A DNA stretch of 64,000 nt, from assembly GCF_002934445.1 (NCBI RefSeq), contig NZ_PTJE01000007.1, positions 107,257 to 171,256 on the forward strand, in the 5' to 3' direction. The first letter of the stretch is position 1. The number at the start of each line of letters is the position of its first letter. The notes beneath the pieces are model-generated. The model ran no database searches. It worked only from the letters and a program-made list of their open reading frames with translations, and had not been told where the DNA came from. The translations under genes were made by a program, and so were the position numbers. This DNA comes from Nonlabens xylanidelens. GTDB lineage: Bacteria > Bacteroidota > Bacteroidia > Flavobacteriales > Flavobacteriaceae. Below, in pieces: positions 10,119-20,496 of this stretch.

Positions 10119-11201
10119 TTACTTTTTATAAAAAGGTAGTTTTACTACTGTGGCAGGTACTAACTTTTTTCTAATTTGTATGTGTATTTTACTACCAGGA
10201 GTGGCAAAAATAGGTGGTACATAACCCATTCCTATTCCTATTCCCATAGATGGAGACATGGTACCGCTGGTAACTATTCCTAGATCTTGCTGGCTGCTAT
10301 CTTTAATTTCATAACCACCACGAGGTATAGCACGCTCGTCCATTTCAAAGGCGATTAATTTTCTGTCTACACCTTTTTCTTTGTGTTCTAATAACTGCTC
10401 GTGGTTTACAAAATCTTTAGTGAATTTTGTAACCCATCCTAGTCCAGCTTCATATGGAGAAGTGGTGTCGTCTATATCATTACCATAAAGACAGTAACCC
10501 ATTTCTAATCTCAAGGTATCACGTGCAGCAAGACCTATAGGTTTGATACCATAATCTGCCCCAGCTTCAAAAACCTTATTCCAGATTTGTTCTACCTCAG
10601 TGTTTTTACAATAGATCTCAAAACCACCAGAACCTGTATAACCAGTTGCACTAATGATTACGTTTTCTATACCTGCAAAGTCAGATACTTCAAAGTGATA
10701 AAATTTAATAGCACTTAAATCTACAGAAGTAAGTGATTGCATTGCTTCTACAGCTTTAGGTCCTTGAATAGCAAGAAGTGAATAATCTTCAGAAAGATTT
10801 TTCATGTCTGCATTCATGGTATTATGAGAGGTAATGTGATCCCAATCTTTATCAATATTAGAAGCATTTACTACTAGTAAATATTGCTCTTCTTTGATTT
10901 TATAAACAATCATGTCATCTACTATACCGCCAGTAGCGTTAGGTAGGTAACTATATTGAGCTCTTCCTACTGTAAGTTTAGACGCGTCATTAGAAGATAC
11001 TTTTTGAACTAGATTTAAAGCCTCAGGTCCAGAAATTAAAAATTCTCCCATGTGAGAAACGTCAAAAACACCCACGTTATCTCTAACAGTCTGGTGTTCT
11101 ATATTAACACCTTCATATTGAACAGGCATATTATATCCAGCAAAAGGAACCATTTTTGCTCCTAATGATTCATGTATAGCGGTAAGCGCGGTATTTTTCA
11201 T
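10119..11201 (-). CDS. gcvT: glycine cleavage system aminomethyltransferase (T protein)
   Basis: A 360-residue T protein. It transfers the methylene of the aminomethyl-lipoyl H protein to tetrahydrofolate, releasing ammonia. Diagnostic regions are the N-terminal [37 protein letters not shown] (tetrahydrofolate site), [11 protein letters not shown], and [19 protein letters not shown] (about residues 226-244), then the C-terminal barrel with [21 protein letters not shown]. Length is typical. The start ATG at 11201 is preceded by a perfect -7 box at 11221-11228. The gcvH and gcvP genes are not in this window. Confidence 0.96.
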   Translation of the reverse strand: MKNTALTAIHESLGAKMVPFAGYNMPVQYEGVNIEHQTVRDNVGVFDVSHMGEFLISGPEALNLVQKVSSNDASKLTVGRAQYSYLPNATGGIVDDMIVYKIKEEQYLLVVNASNIDKDWDHITSHNTMNADMKNLSEDYSLLAIQGPKAVEAMQSLTSVDLSAIKFYHFEVSDFAGIENVIISATGYTGSGGFEIYCKNTEVEQIWNKVFEAGADYGIKPIGLAARDTLRLEMGYCLYGNDIDDTTSPYEAGLGWVTKFTKDFVNHEQLLEHKEKGVDRKLIAFEMDERAIPRGGYEIKDSSQQDLGIVTSGTMSPSMGIGIGMGYVPPIFATPGSKIHIQIRKKLVPATVVKLPFYKK

Positions 11202-11220
11202 ATTCTAATTTTTACGAGTT

Positions 11221-11228
11221 CAAATGTA
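11221..11228 (-). promoter_or_regulatory. -7 promoter element for gcvT
   Basis: Reads TACATTTG on the - strand (TAnnTTTG), 19 nt before the gcvT ATG. Confidence 0.5.
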
Positions 11229-11348
11229 GAGATTTCTCCTTTAAATAGCACACCTTTTTAGATTCTGAAAAAGCTAACTAATTCACAATTCTAATTAAAT
11301 AGCTTTACACTCGATTTCCTTAACTTGCAGATTCATAAAATTGACACT

Positions 11349-12893
11349 TTGAAAATTCTAAGCGCACAACAACTGGCAGAAGCTGATCTGTCCACAATTA
11401 ATAAACAACAAATTTCTAGTAACGACTTAATGGAGCGTGTGGCAACACTCGTTTTTGAAAGACTCCATCAACGATTAAATGGTTCACCAGTGCCTGTAAA
11501 AATCTTTTGTGGGATAGGAAATAACGGTGGTGATGGTCTTGCGATAGCTAGACACATGATACAACATGGTTACCATGTAAAAGTTTATGTCACTAATTGT
11601 AGTAAAAAAAGGTCTCCAGACTTTTTAGTAAACTATGACCGTATAAAAGATGTGACTAACGAGTGGCCGGTGTTATTGAGCTGTAAAGAAGATTTTCCAG
11701 AAATCACACCTCAGGACTTTATTATAGATGCCATCTTTGGTACAGGTATTAATAGACCTGTAGATGGCTGGATGGCAGATTTAATAGTCTATTTAAATAG
11801 TGTGAAAGCATTTAAAGTTGCTATCGATATGCCTAGTGGCCTGTATGCAAATACAGCACATAAAACTGATGATGCCATCTTACAAGCAGACCATACCTTT
11901 ACTTTTCAAACGCCTAAACTATCTTTTTTCCTTCCAGAAACCGGTCAGTACACCGGTACTTTTGAGGTGATTAATATAGGGTTAGATCCTGAGTATTTAA
12001 TGGCAGCAGCGCCAATAGCTCAATTGATTACTAGAGAGGCTGCTCAAAATATGTATCAACCTCGAGAGAAATTTTCTTATAAAGGAGATTATGGTCACGT
12101 GTTAACATTTGCTGGTAGTAAAGGTAAGATGGGTGCCGCTGTACTTTGTGCAGGAGCAGCCATAAATGCAGGAGCAGGTAAAGTGACGGCCTATATCCCA
12201 GAAGACGGTAATTTTATAATGCAATCTTCTTTACCAGAGGTAATGACGGTAGAAAGTGAAGGAGAAGAATACATAACAGATTTTAAAAACCCTATTGAGA
12301 ATGCTGTTTTATGCATAGGTCCTGGAATAGGTGTGAAGAAGTATACGTGTTCCGCTTTCGCGAAAGCGGTAAAAGAACAATCTACTCCTATAGTTATTGA
12401 TGCTGACGGAATTCAAATTCTAGCAAAGCATCCAGAATTAATAAAAGATATACCTAAAGATTCTATTTTAACTCCTCACGATGGCGAGCTTAAAAAGTTG
12501 ATAGGTGAGTGGGATAATAGTTATACAAGGTTAGAAAAAGCACAAGAGTTTTCTAAGAAAAACAATGTAATTCTTGTATTAAAAGGAGCACATACCATTA
12601 CTGTCGCAGGTTCTGGTCAGTATGTTAACAGTACAGGAAATCCTGGAATGGCAACTGCAGGTAGTGGCGATGTGTTGAGTGGTATTATAGCTTCATTCCT
12701 TGCACAAGGATATGACCCACTTACGGCAGCTGCATTCTCTGTGTATTTACATGGAGCCAGTGGCGATCTAGCATCACAAACATATGCACATGAGGGTCTT
12801 AAGGCTTCCATAATATCTAATTTTATAGGTTCTAGTATACTCCAGCTATTTAGAAATCCGGCGCAAGAGCAACAAGCGCAACCACAGAGTTAA
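11349..12893 (+). CDS. nnr: bifunctional NAD(P)H-hydrate repair enzyme (epimerase + dehydratase)
   Basis: A two-domain enzyme repairing damaged NAD(P)HX. The N-terminal YjeF_N epimerase domain (about residues 1-215) has GIGNNGGDGLAIARHM and DAIFGTG. The C-terminal ADP/ATP-dependent dehydratase (about 225-500) has the ribokinase-like GPGIG, DADGIQILAKHPE, LTPHDGELKKL and NPGMATAGSGDVLSGIIASF motifs. I place the start at TTG 11349, giving MKILSAQQLAEADL, which fits the family N-terminus; the longer reading from TTG 11325 begins inside a promoter-like TTAACTTG. A palindrome copy lies in frame at 12352-12369, encoding Ser-Ala-Phe-Ala-Lys-Ala in a variable helix between GPGIG and DADG. hutH follows after 39 nt. 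Confidence 0.93.
   Translation: MKILSAQQLAEADLSTINKQQISSNDLMERVATLVFERLHQRLNGSPVPVKIFCGIGNNGGDGLAIARHMIQHGYHVKVYVTNCSKKRSPDFLVNYDRIKDVTNEWPVLLSCKEDFPEITPQDFIIDAIFGTGINRPVDGWMADLIVYLNSVKAFKVAIDMPSGLYANTAHKTDDAILQADHTFTFQTPKLSFFLPETGQYTGTFEVINIGLDPEYLMAAAPIAQLITREAAQNMYQPREKFSYKGDYGHVLTFAGSKGKMGAAVLCAGAAINAGAGKVTAYIPEDGNFIMQSSLPEVMTVESEGEEYITDFKNPIENAVLCIGPGIGVKKYTCSAFAKAVKEQSTPIVIDADGIQILAKHPELIKDIPKDSILTPHDGELKKLIGEWDNSYTRLEKAQEFSKKNNVILVLKGAHTITVAGSGQYVNSTGNPGMATAGSGDVLSGIIASFLAQGYDPLTAAAFSVYLHGASGDLASQTYAHEGLKASIISNFIGSSILQLFRNPAQEQQAQPQS
12352..12369. repeat. dispersed palindrome, copy 4 (inside nnr)
   Basis: 18-bp perfect palindrome containing the 16-bp core, in the Ala-Phe-Ala-Lys-Ala reading frame of nnr. 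Confidence 0.95.
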
Positions 12894-12903
12894 ACTTTTT
12901 GTT

Positions 12904-12911
12904 TAATATTG
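12904..12911 (+). promoter_or_regulatory. probable -7 element for hutH
   Basis: TAATATTG, one mismatch to TAnnTTTG, 21 nt before the chosen ATG at 12933. Its terminal TTG would be mistaken for a start codon in a naive reading. Confidence 0.4.
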
Positions 12912-12932
12912 CCGCAGTCTAAACAGCCCATC

Positions 12933-14435
12933 ATGACACACGAAATTTCTTCAAAACGTTTAAGTTTAAAAGATTTACAGCACATAGTAAATAATGTTAC
13001 AGCTCTAAAATTATCAGATAACGCTGCACAAGCCGTAAAGGAGTGTAGAGATTATTTAGATAAAAACTTTGGCGATACAAATAGCAAACCTACTTATGGT
13101 ATCAATACAGGATTTGGTTCTTTGTGTAATACCCAGATAGAGAGTGATCAACTAACGCAGTTGCAACATAATCTAATTATGTCACATGCATGTGGGGCAG
13201 GAGAAGAGGTTCCAGAAAAGATAGTGAGATTGATGCTTTTTCTTAAAGTTCAAAGTTTAAGCTATGGACATAGTGGAATAAGTATAGCTGTAATACAGCG
13301 ATTAATTGATTTTTACAATGCAGGAGTGCATCCAGTAGTTTATCAACAAGGTTCTTTAGGAGCATCTGGAGATCTTGCACCACTAGCACATCTTGCTTTA
13401 CCCTTAATAGGATTAGGAGAGGTTTCTTACCTAGGAAAACGATATACTGGTGCTGAAATCAATGATCTTATGGGATGGGATTCTCTCCAATTACAGTCTA
13501 AGGAAGGTCTAGCTCTTATTAATGGTACGCAATTCATGCTAGCTTATGGAGTTTATTTAAGTCTAGAATCTCAAAAACTATGGTACTGGTCACATGTGAC
13601 TACCGCTATATCTTTAGATGGTTTTTCTTGTAATATGTCACCCTTTGACGAGCGAATTCACTTGATAAGACCACACAAAGGACAGCTTAAGAGTGCTTCC
13701 ATTATCCGCGATTTATTAGAAGACAGTCAGATAGCGTCTGGTAAAAAAGAGAATGTACAAGATCCTTATAGTTTTAGATGCACACCACAAGTTCATGGTG
13801 CTACAAAGGACACACTAGATCATGTTATTAAAACAATAGTGACAGAATGTAACTCAGTTACCGATAATCCTAATGTATTTCCAGAATCTGACACCATTAT
13901 ATCTGGTGGTAATTTTCATGGACAACCACTAGCTCTAGCTCTAGATTTTCTTTCTATAGCAATGAGTGAAATAGCCAGCATTAGTGAGCGTAGGATATTT
14001 CAATTAATGAGCGGTACTCGTGGTTTACCACCTTTCTTATGTAATAATGCCGGTTTAAATAGTGGTTTAATGATTATTCAATATACCGCAGCAAGTATAG
14101 TAAGTCAGAATAGACATCTTGCAAATCCAGCTTCTACAGATAGTATCGTTAGTTCTAACGGGCAAGAAGATCATGTAAGTATGGGGGCAAATGCTGCAAC
14201 TAAGGCTTATAAAATAATTGATAATATAAAAACAGTACTTGCCATAGAACTTATAAGTGGTACACAAGCATTAGAATTTCAAGGCAAGAAAACATCTGAC
14301 TTTTTAGAATCTATAGTTATGCTACTGCGCAGTTCTGTACCTTTTTACGACACGGATAGAGTCATGTATGGAGATATTCAACTAGCTAGAGAGTTAATGG
14401 ATTCCACAGCTTTGGACCTAGAAATAATAAATTAA
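12933..14435 (+). CDS. hutH: histidine ammonia-lyase
   Basis: A 500-residue MIO-type lyase that deaminates histidine to urocanate. The prosthetic group forms from A144-S145-G146 in GSLGASGDLAPLAHLALP. YGINTGFGSLCNTQ and the Ser-His pair in LIMSHACGAGE point to histidine rather than tyrosine or phenylalanine as substrate. FQLMSGTRGLPPFL and NGQEDHVSMGANAATKAY complete the active site. The start is ATG 12933 (MTHEISSKRLSLKD); the upstream in-frame TTG lies in the -7 box. The rest of the hut pathway (hutU, hutI, hutG) is not nearby, and the neighbour nnr is functionally unrelated. A strong terminator follows at once. Confidence 0.94.
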   Translation: MTHEISSKRLSLKDLQHIVNNVTALKLSDNAAQAVKECRDYLDKNFGDTNSKPTYGINTGFGSLCNTQIESDQLTQLQHNLIMSHACGAGEEVPEKIVRLMLFLKVQSLSYGHSGISIAVIQRLIDFYNAGVHPVVYQQGSLGASGDLAPLAHLALPLIGLGEVSYLGKRYTGAEINDLMGWDSLQLQSKEGLALINGTQFMLAYGVYLSLESQKLWYWSHVTTAISLDGFSCNMSPFDERIHLIRPHKGQLKSASIIRDLLEDSQIASGKKENVQDPYSFRCTPQVHGATKDTLDHVIKTIVTECNSVTDNPNVFPESDTIISGGNFHGQPLALALDFLSIAMSEIASISERRIFQLMSGTRGLPPFLCNNAGLNSGLMIIQYTAASIVSQNRHLANPASTDSIVSSNGQEDHVSMGANAATKAYKIIDNIKTVLAIELISGTQALEFQGKKTSDFLESIVMLLRSSVPFYDTDRVMYGDIQLARELMDSTALDLEIIN

Positions 14436-14437
14436 GA

Positions 14438-14476
14438 AAAGAGGTGAACGTTACTATAGTTCACCTCTTTTTTTTT
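14438..14476 (+). terminator. strong rho-independent terminator after hutH
   Basis: 12-bp perfect stem AAAGAGGTGAAC / GTTCACCTCTTT with a 9-nt loop and a T run, starting 3 nt after the hutH stop. It overlaps the last codon of the convergent gene at 14475. Confidence 0.93.
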
Positions 14477-14846
14477 AATTGAGTAATTGAGAGTTGGTCC
14501 AGTTGATGGCATGTTCTTTATTGAAAAAAGATTGTAGCTTTCCAGGTTTAAAGAACTTACTCTCTAGATCTACAGAGCTTATAATTTGAGAATTGCTCTC
14601 CACTATACTTATACTTCTTAAATTTTGATGTTTTGTATTATATAAATGCACCATAGGATCTATGCTGTAACTATTCTCGCGCATACTTATATATCCTAAT
14701 TTTTGCTCGGTACCATAATGAGCAATAATCTCATCGTTAAGTATGGAGTTAAGAGCCATATTAAAGTGTATACCTTCATTAATTATACCTATAATTATAT
14801 CTTTATGTAATTCAAATTTTCCGAACCCTAATTCTAAAATATTCAT
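14475..14846 (-). CDS. conserved hypothetical protein, 123 residues
   Basis: A small soluble protein starting MNILELGFGKFELHKDIIIGIINEGIHFN, alternating predicted helices and strands, and ending FFNKEHAINWTNSQLLN. No signal peptide or membrane helix. The fold pattern (short strand, long helix, SIVESNSQIISS strand, C-terminal FFKPGKLQSFFNKEHAINW) faintly recalls STAS-like proteins, but I would not assign it. A perfect -7 box lies at 14870-14877. Monocistronic, convergent with hutH. Confidence 0.75.
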   Translation of the reverse strand: MNILELGFGKFELHKDIIIGIINEGIHFNMALNSILNDEIIAHYGTEQKLGYISMRENSYSIDPMVHLYNTKHQNLRSISIVESNSQIISSVDLESKFFKPGKLQSFFNKEHAINWTNSQLLN

Positions 14847-14869
14847 AATTCAATTCTTAAATCGAGGTG

Positions 14870-14877
14870 CAAATATA
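14870..14877 (-). promoter_or_regulatory. -7 promoter element for the 123-residue gene
   Basis: Reads TATATTTG on the - strand (TAnnTTTG), 23 nt before the ATG. The rest of 14878-15065 is AT-rich without other visible signals. Confidence 0.5.
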
Positions 14878-15057
14878 AGTGCTTTTTACTATGCGTGCAT
14901 AATAAAAAATGTAACCAAAGATTAATCGATCAACTACTTAATTGATAGTTTTAAGACCAAAAAAGAGTATGAATATGTCTTTTTCGCCTCATTTTCACTA
15001 AAGGATTACTTATATGTTTTTTCATATTTCATGATAAAAATAACATAAAACAACAGG

Positions 15058-15103
15058 TCATAAAAAAAACGAGTCTTAAGAAATACATCTTAAGACTCGT
15101 TTT
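15058..15103 (-). terminator. rho-independent terminator after clpC
   Basis: On the - strand a 15-bp perfect stem (AAAACGAGTCTTAAG / CTTAAGACTCGTTTT, 15066-15103) with an 8-nt loop is followed by T residues, about 20 nt past the clpC stop. Confidence 0.92.
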
Positions 15104-15122
15104 AAAGAAATTATTTTGAAAA

Positions 15123-17687
15123 TTACTCTGCAGAATGTTCTTCAGATTCTTTTTCAATTTTTATCACTAGTTTATCTTCTTCTTTATCAAAATTCATAAA
15201 AATAGAATCACCTTCACTAAGCTGACTGTTTACTATTTCTTCAGCAAGAGCGTCTTCTATATGTTTTTGAATAGCTCTTTTAAGTGGACGTGCACCGTAC
15301 TCTTTGTCAAAACCTTTTTCTACAATGTAGTCTTTTGCCTCATCACTAAGAGAAAGATTGTACCCTAGACCTTTGATTCTAGTAAATAACTTAGCTAGTT
15401 CAATATCTATAATTTTATGAATATCATCTTTTTCTAAAGAGTTGAATACGATTACATCATCTATTCTGTTTAAGAATTCTGGTGCAAAGGTTTTCTTTAA
15501 TGCTGCTTGTATAACTCCACGAGCGTTGTCGTCTTCGGCCATTTTGCGAGCTGCAGTACCGAATCCTACACCAGACGCACCAAAGTCTTTCAGTTTTCTA
15601 GCACCTACGTTAGAAGTCATTATGATGATAGTATTTCTAAAATCAATTTTTCTTCCTAAACTGTCTGTTAAGAAACCGTCATCAAGAACCTGCAGTAACA
15701 TATTAAACACATCAGGATGCGCTTTTTCTATCTCATCTAGAAGTATAACCGCATACGGTTTACGTCTTACTTTTTCAGTAAGCTGTCCACCTTCTTCATA
15801 ACCTACATATCCTGGAGGTGCTCCTACTAGTCTAGAAATAGCAAATTTCTCCATGTATTCACTCATATCAATACGTATAAGTGAATTCTCAGAATCAAAT
15901 AATTCGTTTGCTAGAACCTTTGCAAGTTGTGTCTTACCTACACCAGTCTGTCCTAAGAATATGAAAGAACCTATTGGTTTATTAGGGTCTTTTAATCCAG
16001 CTCTATTACGTTGTATGGCTTTTACAACTTGTTTCACCGCTTTATCTTGACCTATAACTAGATCTGCAATAGTGCTATTAAGATTACTTAATTTCTTTAA
16101 CTCTTTAGTAGCGATACGATTAACAGGTATTCCAGTCATCATGCTCACTACTTCGGCAACATTTTCTTCAGTTACCGTGTCTTTATGAAGTTTAGAAGCT
16201 TCTTCCCACGCATTTTGCGCTTCTTCCAGCTGTTGTTCTAACTTCTTCTCATCGTCTCTTAATTTTGCAGCTTGTTCATATTTCTGCTTTTTAACGACGT
16301 TATTCTTTTCTTTCTTAACATCTTCTAGTTGTTTTTCTATTTCAACTATTTGTTCAGGTACCTCTATATTAGTAATGTGAATACGAGATCCTGCTTCATC
16401 AAGCGCATCAATAGCCTTGTCTGGTAGAAAACGATCTGTCATATAGCGATTAGTTAACTTCACACAAGCTTCAATAGCCTCTGGAGTATAAATCACATTA
16501 TGATGGTCTTCATATTTTGCCTTAATATTATTAAGAATAGTAATAGTTTCTTCAACCGAAGTAGGCTCTACCATTACTTTTTGAAAACGTCTTTCTAGAG
16601 CGCCATCCTTTTCAATACTATTTCTATATTCATCTAGAGTAGTGGCTCCTATACATTGCAACTCACCACGAGCAAGTGCAGGTTTAAACATGTTAGATGC
16701 GTCTAGAGACCCAGCTGCACCACCAGCGCCTACTATGGTATGAATTTCGTCTATGAAAAGAATGATATCATCATTTTTCTCTAATTCATTCATAACCGCT
16801 TTCATGCGCTCTTCAAACTGCCCTCTGTATTTAGTACCAGCAACTAGGCTAGCAAGATCTAGAGTAATAACACGTTTATCATAGAGAATACGAGATACCT
16901 TTTTTTGTACGATACGTAAGGCTAGACCTTCGGCTATGGCACTTTTACCTACACCAGGTTCTCCTATTAATAAAGGGTTGTTTTTCTTACGACGACTCAA
17001 AATTTGTGAAACACGCTGTATTTCTTCTGTACGACCTACTACAGGATCTAGTTTATCATCCTCGGCCATTCTAGTAAGATCACGACCAAAGTTATCTAGA
17101 ACCGGAGTTTTAGACTTCTTATTTGTTTTCTTATCGCCAGATGGTGAGAATAAATTCTCTTTACCGCCATCGTGCATTTCTTCTCCTGCGTCATCGTCAC
17201 TAAATGATTGTGCGCTTACGTCTTCTATATAACCATCTTCTTGTGATAGAATCATTTTAAATTCATCCTTCACATTATCATAGTCTACACTCAGCTTATT
17301 TAAAAGTTTTGTAGTAGGGTCATTCTCATTACGTAAAATACATAATAATAGATGAGCCGTATTAATAGATGTACTTTGAAAAAGTTTTGCTTCTAAAAAT
17401 GTAGTTTTCAGTGCACGCTCTGCCTGTCGAGTAAGATGCAAATTCTTCTTCTCGTTTACTGCAGCTGTTATATTAGGGTTTGCTGGACTTAATATCTCAA
17501 CTTTACGGCGCAGGTTATCAAGATCTACCGATAGATTATTTAAAATCTCAATCGCTTTTCCATCTCCATCTCGCAGTAATCCTAACATTAAATGTTCTGT
17601 ACCTATAAAATCGTGACCTAATCGCAACGCCTCTTCTTTGCTATAGGCGATCACGTCCTTAACTCTTGGTGAAAAATTATCGTCCAT
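15123..17687 (-). CDS. clpC: ATP-dependent Clp protease ATP-binding subunit ClpC
   Basis: An 854-residue AAA+ unfoldase feeding substrates to ClpP. In order: two Clp-N repeats ([33 protein letters not shown] and onwards, about 5-150), AAA-1 with Walker [10 protein letters not shown] and Walker B ILFIDEIH, a middle region with a UVR-like segment ([20 protein letters not shown]) typical of ClpC rather than ClpA/B, AAA-2 with [12 protein letters not shown] and [14 protein letters not shown], and a ClpP-docking-type loop (ASGVGFGTA). The start is placed at ATG 17687 ([12 protein letters not shown]). A longer reading to 17789 adds 34 residues unlike the family and would run through a palindrome copy. 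Divergent from gyrA. Confidence 0.96.
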   Translation of the reverse strand: MDDNFSPRVKDVIAYSKEEALRLGHDFIGTEHLMLGLLRDGDGKAIEILNNLSVDLDNLRRKVEILSPANPNITAAVNEKKNLHLTRQAERALKTTFLEAKLFQSTSINTAHLLLCILRNENDPTTKLLNKLSVDYDNVKDEFKMILSQEDGYIEDVSAQSFSDDDAGEEMHDGGKENLFSPSGDKKTNKKSKTPVLDNFGRDLTRMAEDDKLDPVVGRTEEIQRVSQILSRRKKNNPLLIGEPGVGKSAIAEGLALRIVQKKVSRILYDKRVITLDLASLVAGTKYRGQFEERMKAVMNELEKNDDIILFIDEIHTIVGAGGAAGSLDASNMFKPALARGELQCIGATTLDEYRNSIEKDGALERRFQKVMVEPTSVEETITILNNIKAKYEDHHNVIYTPEAIEACVKLTNRYMTDRFLPDKAIDALDEAGSRIHITNIEVPEQIVEIEKQLEDVKKEKNNVVKKQKYEQAAKLRDDEKKLEQQLEEAQNAWEEASKLHKDTVTEENVAEVVSMMTGIPVNRIATKELKKLSNLNSTIADLVIGQDKAVKQVVKAIQRNRAGLKDPNKPIGSFIFLGQTGVGKTQLAKVLANELFDSENSLIRIDMSEYMEKFAISRLVGAPPGYVGYEEGGQLTEKVRRKPYAVILLDEIEKAHPDVFNMLLQVLDDGFLTDSLGRKIDFRNTIIIMTSNVGARKLKDFGASGVGFGTAARKMAEDDNARGVIQAALKKTFAPEFLNRIDDVIVFNSLEKDDIHKIIDIELAKLFTRIKGLGYNLSLSDEAKDYIVEKGFDKEYGARPLKRAIQKHIEDALAEEIVNSQLSEGDSIFMNFDKEEDKLVIKIEKESEEHSAE

Positions 17688-17767
17688 ATTGCTTCTTTCG
17701 TTTAAAAGTATTGAATTTATTCTTTCAAAAAGCATTCCGTAATATAAAAAAGGGTTAATACTTTGTT

Positions 17768-17783
17768 CGCTTTCGCGAAAGCG
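17768..17783. repeat. dispersed palindrome, copy 5
   Basis: Perfect 16-bp core in the divergent clpC-gyrA promoter region, 81 nt upstream of clpC and 173 nt upstream of gyrA. Confidence 0.95.
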
Positions 17784-17955
17784 TAACATTTACAGTGCTT
17801 TACCTTAATATATAGACTGATAAAACTTATTCACAGAGAAGGCTTAAAAGTGTTAATAAAAACAGAGCTAAAACCGTATCAACACCTTATTATTACTAGC
17901 GATTTCCTTAAATTGCTAGTTGTTAAAATAACTAATTTAATATAATCTGATTTAC

Positions 17956-20481
17956 ATGGCAGATGGAGAAAAGTTAATCCCGATTAATATCGAGGATGAA
18001 ATGAAGTCAGCATACATCGATTACTCGATGTCAGTCATAGTGTCACGTGCACTGCCAGATGTGCGAGATGGACTAAAACCAGTACACAGAAGGGTTCTTT
18101 ACGGTATGTATGAACTGGGTGTACTTTCTAATAGAGGTTACAAAAAAAGTGCAAGAATAGTAGGTGAGGTACTAGGTAAGTATCACCCACATGGTGATAC
18201 ATCTGTTTACGATACTATGGTGCGTATGGCTCAAGAATGGTCATTGCGTTATATGATGGTAGATGGTCAGGGTAACTTTGGTAGTGTAGATGGTGACCCA
18301 CCAGCTGCAATGCGTTATACTGAAGCAAAAATGCGCAAGATATCTGAAGAGATGCTTGCTGATATCGATAAAGAAACAGTTGATACACAACTGAATTTTG
18401 ATGATACCTTATCAGAGCCTACAGTTTTACCTACAAAAATCCCTAATCTTCTTGTTAATGGTGCTAGTGGTATAGCCGTAGGTATGGCGACTAATATGCC
18501 TCCTCACAACTTAACTGAAGTGGTGGATGGTACAATTGCCTATATCGAAAATAATGATATTGAGATAGAAGAGTTGATAACGCACATCAAAGCACCAGAC
18601 TTTCCTACTGGTGGTATCATTTATGGTTATGATGGTGTTAAAGACGCATTTCATACCGGTCGTGGACGTATTAAAATACGTGGTCGTGTAAGAATAGAAG
18701 AAGTAAAAGGTCGTGAATGTATAATCGTTGATGAATTACCATACCAGGTAAACAAGGCAGATATGATTAAGAAAACTGCCGACCTTATTAATGATAAAAA
18801 GCTAGAAGGTATTGCCTCTATTAGAGATGAGTCTGATAGAAAAGGTATGCGTATCGTTTATGTATTAAAGCGCGATGCTATACCTAATATTGTTATTAAT
18901 AAACTTTATAAGCATACTGCGCTTCAGTCTAGTTTTAGTGTAAATAATATTGCTCTTGTTAATGGTCGTCCTCAATTACTTAATGTAAAAGAGATGATTC
19001 ATTACTTTGTAGAACATAGGCATGAAGTAGTAACACGTAGAACAGAATATGAACTGCGCAAGGCTGAAGAAAGAGCTCATATTTTAGAAGGATTAATTAT
19101 TGCTAGTGATAACATCGATGAGGTTATTGCTTTAATAAGATCTAGTAAAAATGGTGAAGAGGCTCGTGGGAAGTTAATCGAGAGATTTGAACTTTCAGAA
19201 ATTCAGGCACGTGCTATTGTTGAAATGCGTCTTAGACAATTAACTGGTCTAGAACAGGATAAGTTGCGTAACGAGTACAGTGAGTTAATGGAAACTATTG
19301 CTGACTTAAAAGATATTCTTGCAAAGAAAGAACGTCGTATGCAAATTATCAAAGATGAACTTATTGAAGTTCAAGAGAAATTTGGTGATGAGCGTCGTTC
19401 AAAAATTGAATATGCTGGAGGTGATCTAAGTATAGAAGACATGATCCCAGATGAGCAGGTAGTTATAACTATATCTCATGCTGGTTACATTAAAAGAACA
19501 AGCCTTACAGAATATAAAACACAAAACCGTGGTGGAGTAGGTCAAAAAGCAAGTACTACTAGAGATGAAGATTTCTTAGTAGATCTATTTGTGGGGACTA
19601 ATCACCAGTACATGTTATTCTTTACAGAAAAAGGTAAGTGTTTCTGGATGCGAGTTTATGAAATTCCTGAAGGTAGTAAAACCTCTAAAGGTCGTGCTAT
19701 TCAAAACCTTATTAATATTGAACAAGATGATAATGTTAAGGCAGTAATTTGTACTCAGGATATTAAAGATAAAGAATACATTAATAGTCATTTTGTGATT
19801 ATGTGTACAAAGAAAGGTGTGGTTAAGAAAACATCTTTAGAACAATATTCTAGACCTAGATCAAACGGTATTAATGCCATTACCGTTAGAGATGGAGATA
19901 CACTTTTAGAAGCAAAACTAACCACTGGAGACAGTCATGTTATGTTAGGTTTAAAGAGTGGTAAAGCTATACGTTTTGACGAGTCTAAAACAAGACCTAT
20001 GGGTAGAAATGCCAGTGGTGTAAGAGGTATTAGATTATCTGACGACGAGGACGAGGTAATAGGAATGGTTGCTGTAAACGATATGGATTCTAATATTCTT
20101 GTTGTTTCAGAAAAAGGATATGGAAAACGTTCTAGCCTAGATGATTATCGTGAGACTAATCGTGGTGGTAAAGGTGTTAAAACGATATCGGTTACTGAAA
20201 AAACTGGTGGTCTAGTAGCGCTTAAAAATGTGAATGATAAAGATGGTCTTATGATTATCAATAAATCAGGAGTAGCTATACGTATGAATGTCGCAGATTT
20301 AAGAGTAATGGGACGTGCGACACAAGGTGTCCGTCTTATTAATCTTAAAGGAAATGATTCTATTGCGGCCGTTGCAAAGGTGGTAAAGGATGAAGATGAA
20401 GAAGAGATAGAGTCTGATGAAAGCGTAATTGCCGCTCAAGAAGATGGAACAGATCTTGAAGTAGATGATAGCGAAGAATAA
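17956..20481 (+). CDS. gyrA: DNA gyrase subunit A
   Basis: An 841-residue type II topoisomerase subunit that cuts and rejoins DNA during negative supercoiling. The winged-helix region contains the quinolone-pocket segment [17 protein letters not shown] (Thr at the position of E. coli Ser83, Asp at Asp87) and the catalytic tyrosine Y121 in AMRYTEAKM. The C-terminal wrapping domain has blades with [10 protein letters not shown] (the GyrA-box position, a variant of QRRGGKG), [12 protein letters not shown] and [11 protein letters not shown]. An acidic tail of about 30 residues ([12 protein letters not shown] and onwards) ends the protein. A near-consensus -7 TAAATTGC lies at 17909-17916. The TPR gene follows after 15 nt. 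Confidence 0.98.
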   Translation: MADGEKLIPINIEDEMKSAYIDYSMSVIVSRALPDVRDGLKPVHRRVLYGMYELGVLSNRGYKKSARIVGEVLGKYHPHGDTSVYDTMVRMAQEWSLRYMMVDGQGNFGSVDGDPPAAMRYTEAKMRKISEEMLADIDKETVDTQLNFDDTLSEPTVLPTKIPNLLVNGASGIAVGMATNMPPHNLTEVVDGTIAYIENNDIEIEELITHIKAPDFPTGGIIYGYDGVKDAFHTGRGRIKIRGRVRIEEVKGRECIIVDELPYQVNKADMIKKTADLINDKKLEGIASIRDESDRKGMRIVYVLKRDAIPNIVINKLYKHTALQSSFSVNNIALVNGRPQLLNVKEMIHYFVEHRHEVVTRRTEYELRKAEERAHILEGLIIASDNIDEVIALIRSSKNGEEARGKLIERFELSEIQARAIVEMRLRQLTGLEQDKLRNEYSELMETIADLKDILAKKERRMQIIKDELIEVQEKFGDERRSKIEYAGGDLSIEDMIPDEQVVITISHAGYIKRTSLTEYKTQNRGGVGQKASTTRDEDFLVDLFVGTNHQYMLFFTEKGKCFWMRVYEIPEGSKTSKGRAIQNLINIEQDDNVKAVICTQDIKDKEYINSHFVIMCTKKGVVKKTSLEQYSRPRSNGINAITVRDGDTLLEAKLTTGDSHVMLGLKSGKAIRFDESKTRPMGRNASGVRGIRLSDDEDEVIGMVAVNDMDSNILVVSEKGYGKRSSLDDYRETNRGGKGVKTISVTEKTGGLVALKNVNDKDGLMIINKSGVAIRMNVADLRVMGRATQGVRLINLKGNDSIAAVAKVVKDEDEEEIESDESVIAAQEDGTDLEVDDSEE

Positions 20482-20496
20482 ATTCAAAATATTATT

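Noticed and set aside
17688..17789. 34-residue N-terminal extension of ClpC running through a palindrome copy
   Set aside because: The extension does not look like ClpC and the family start [12 protein letters not shown] fits ATG 17687, so the palindrome there is intergenic.
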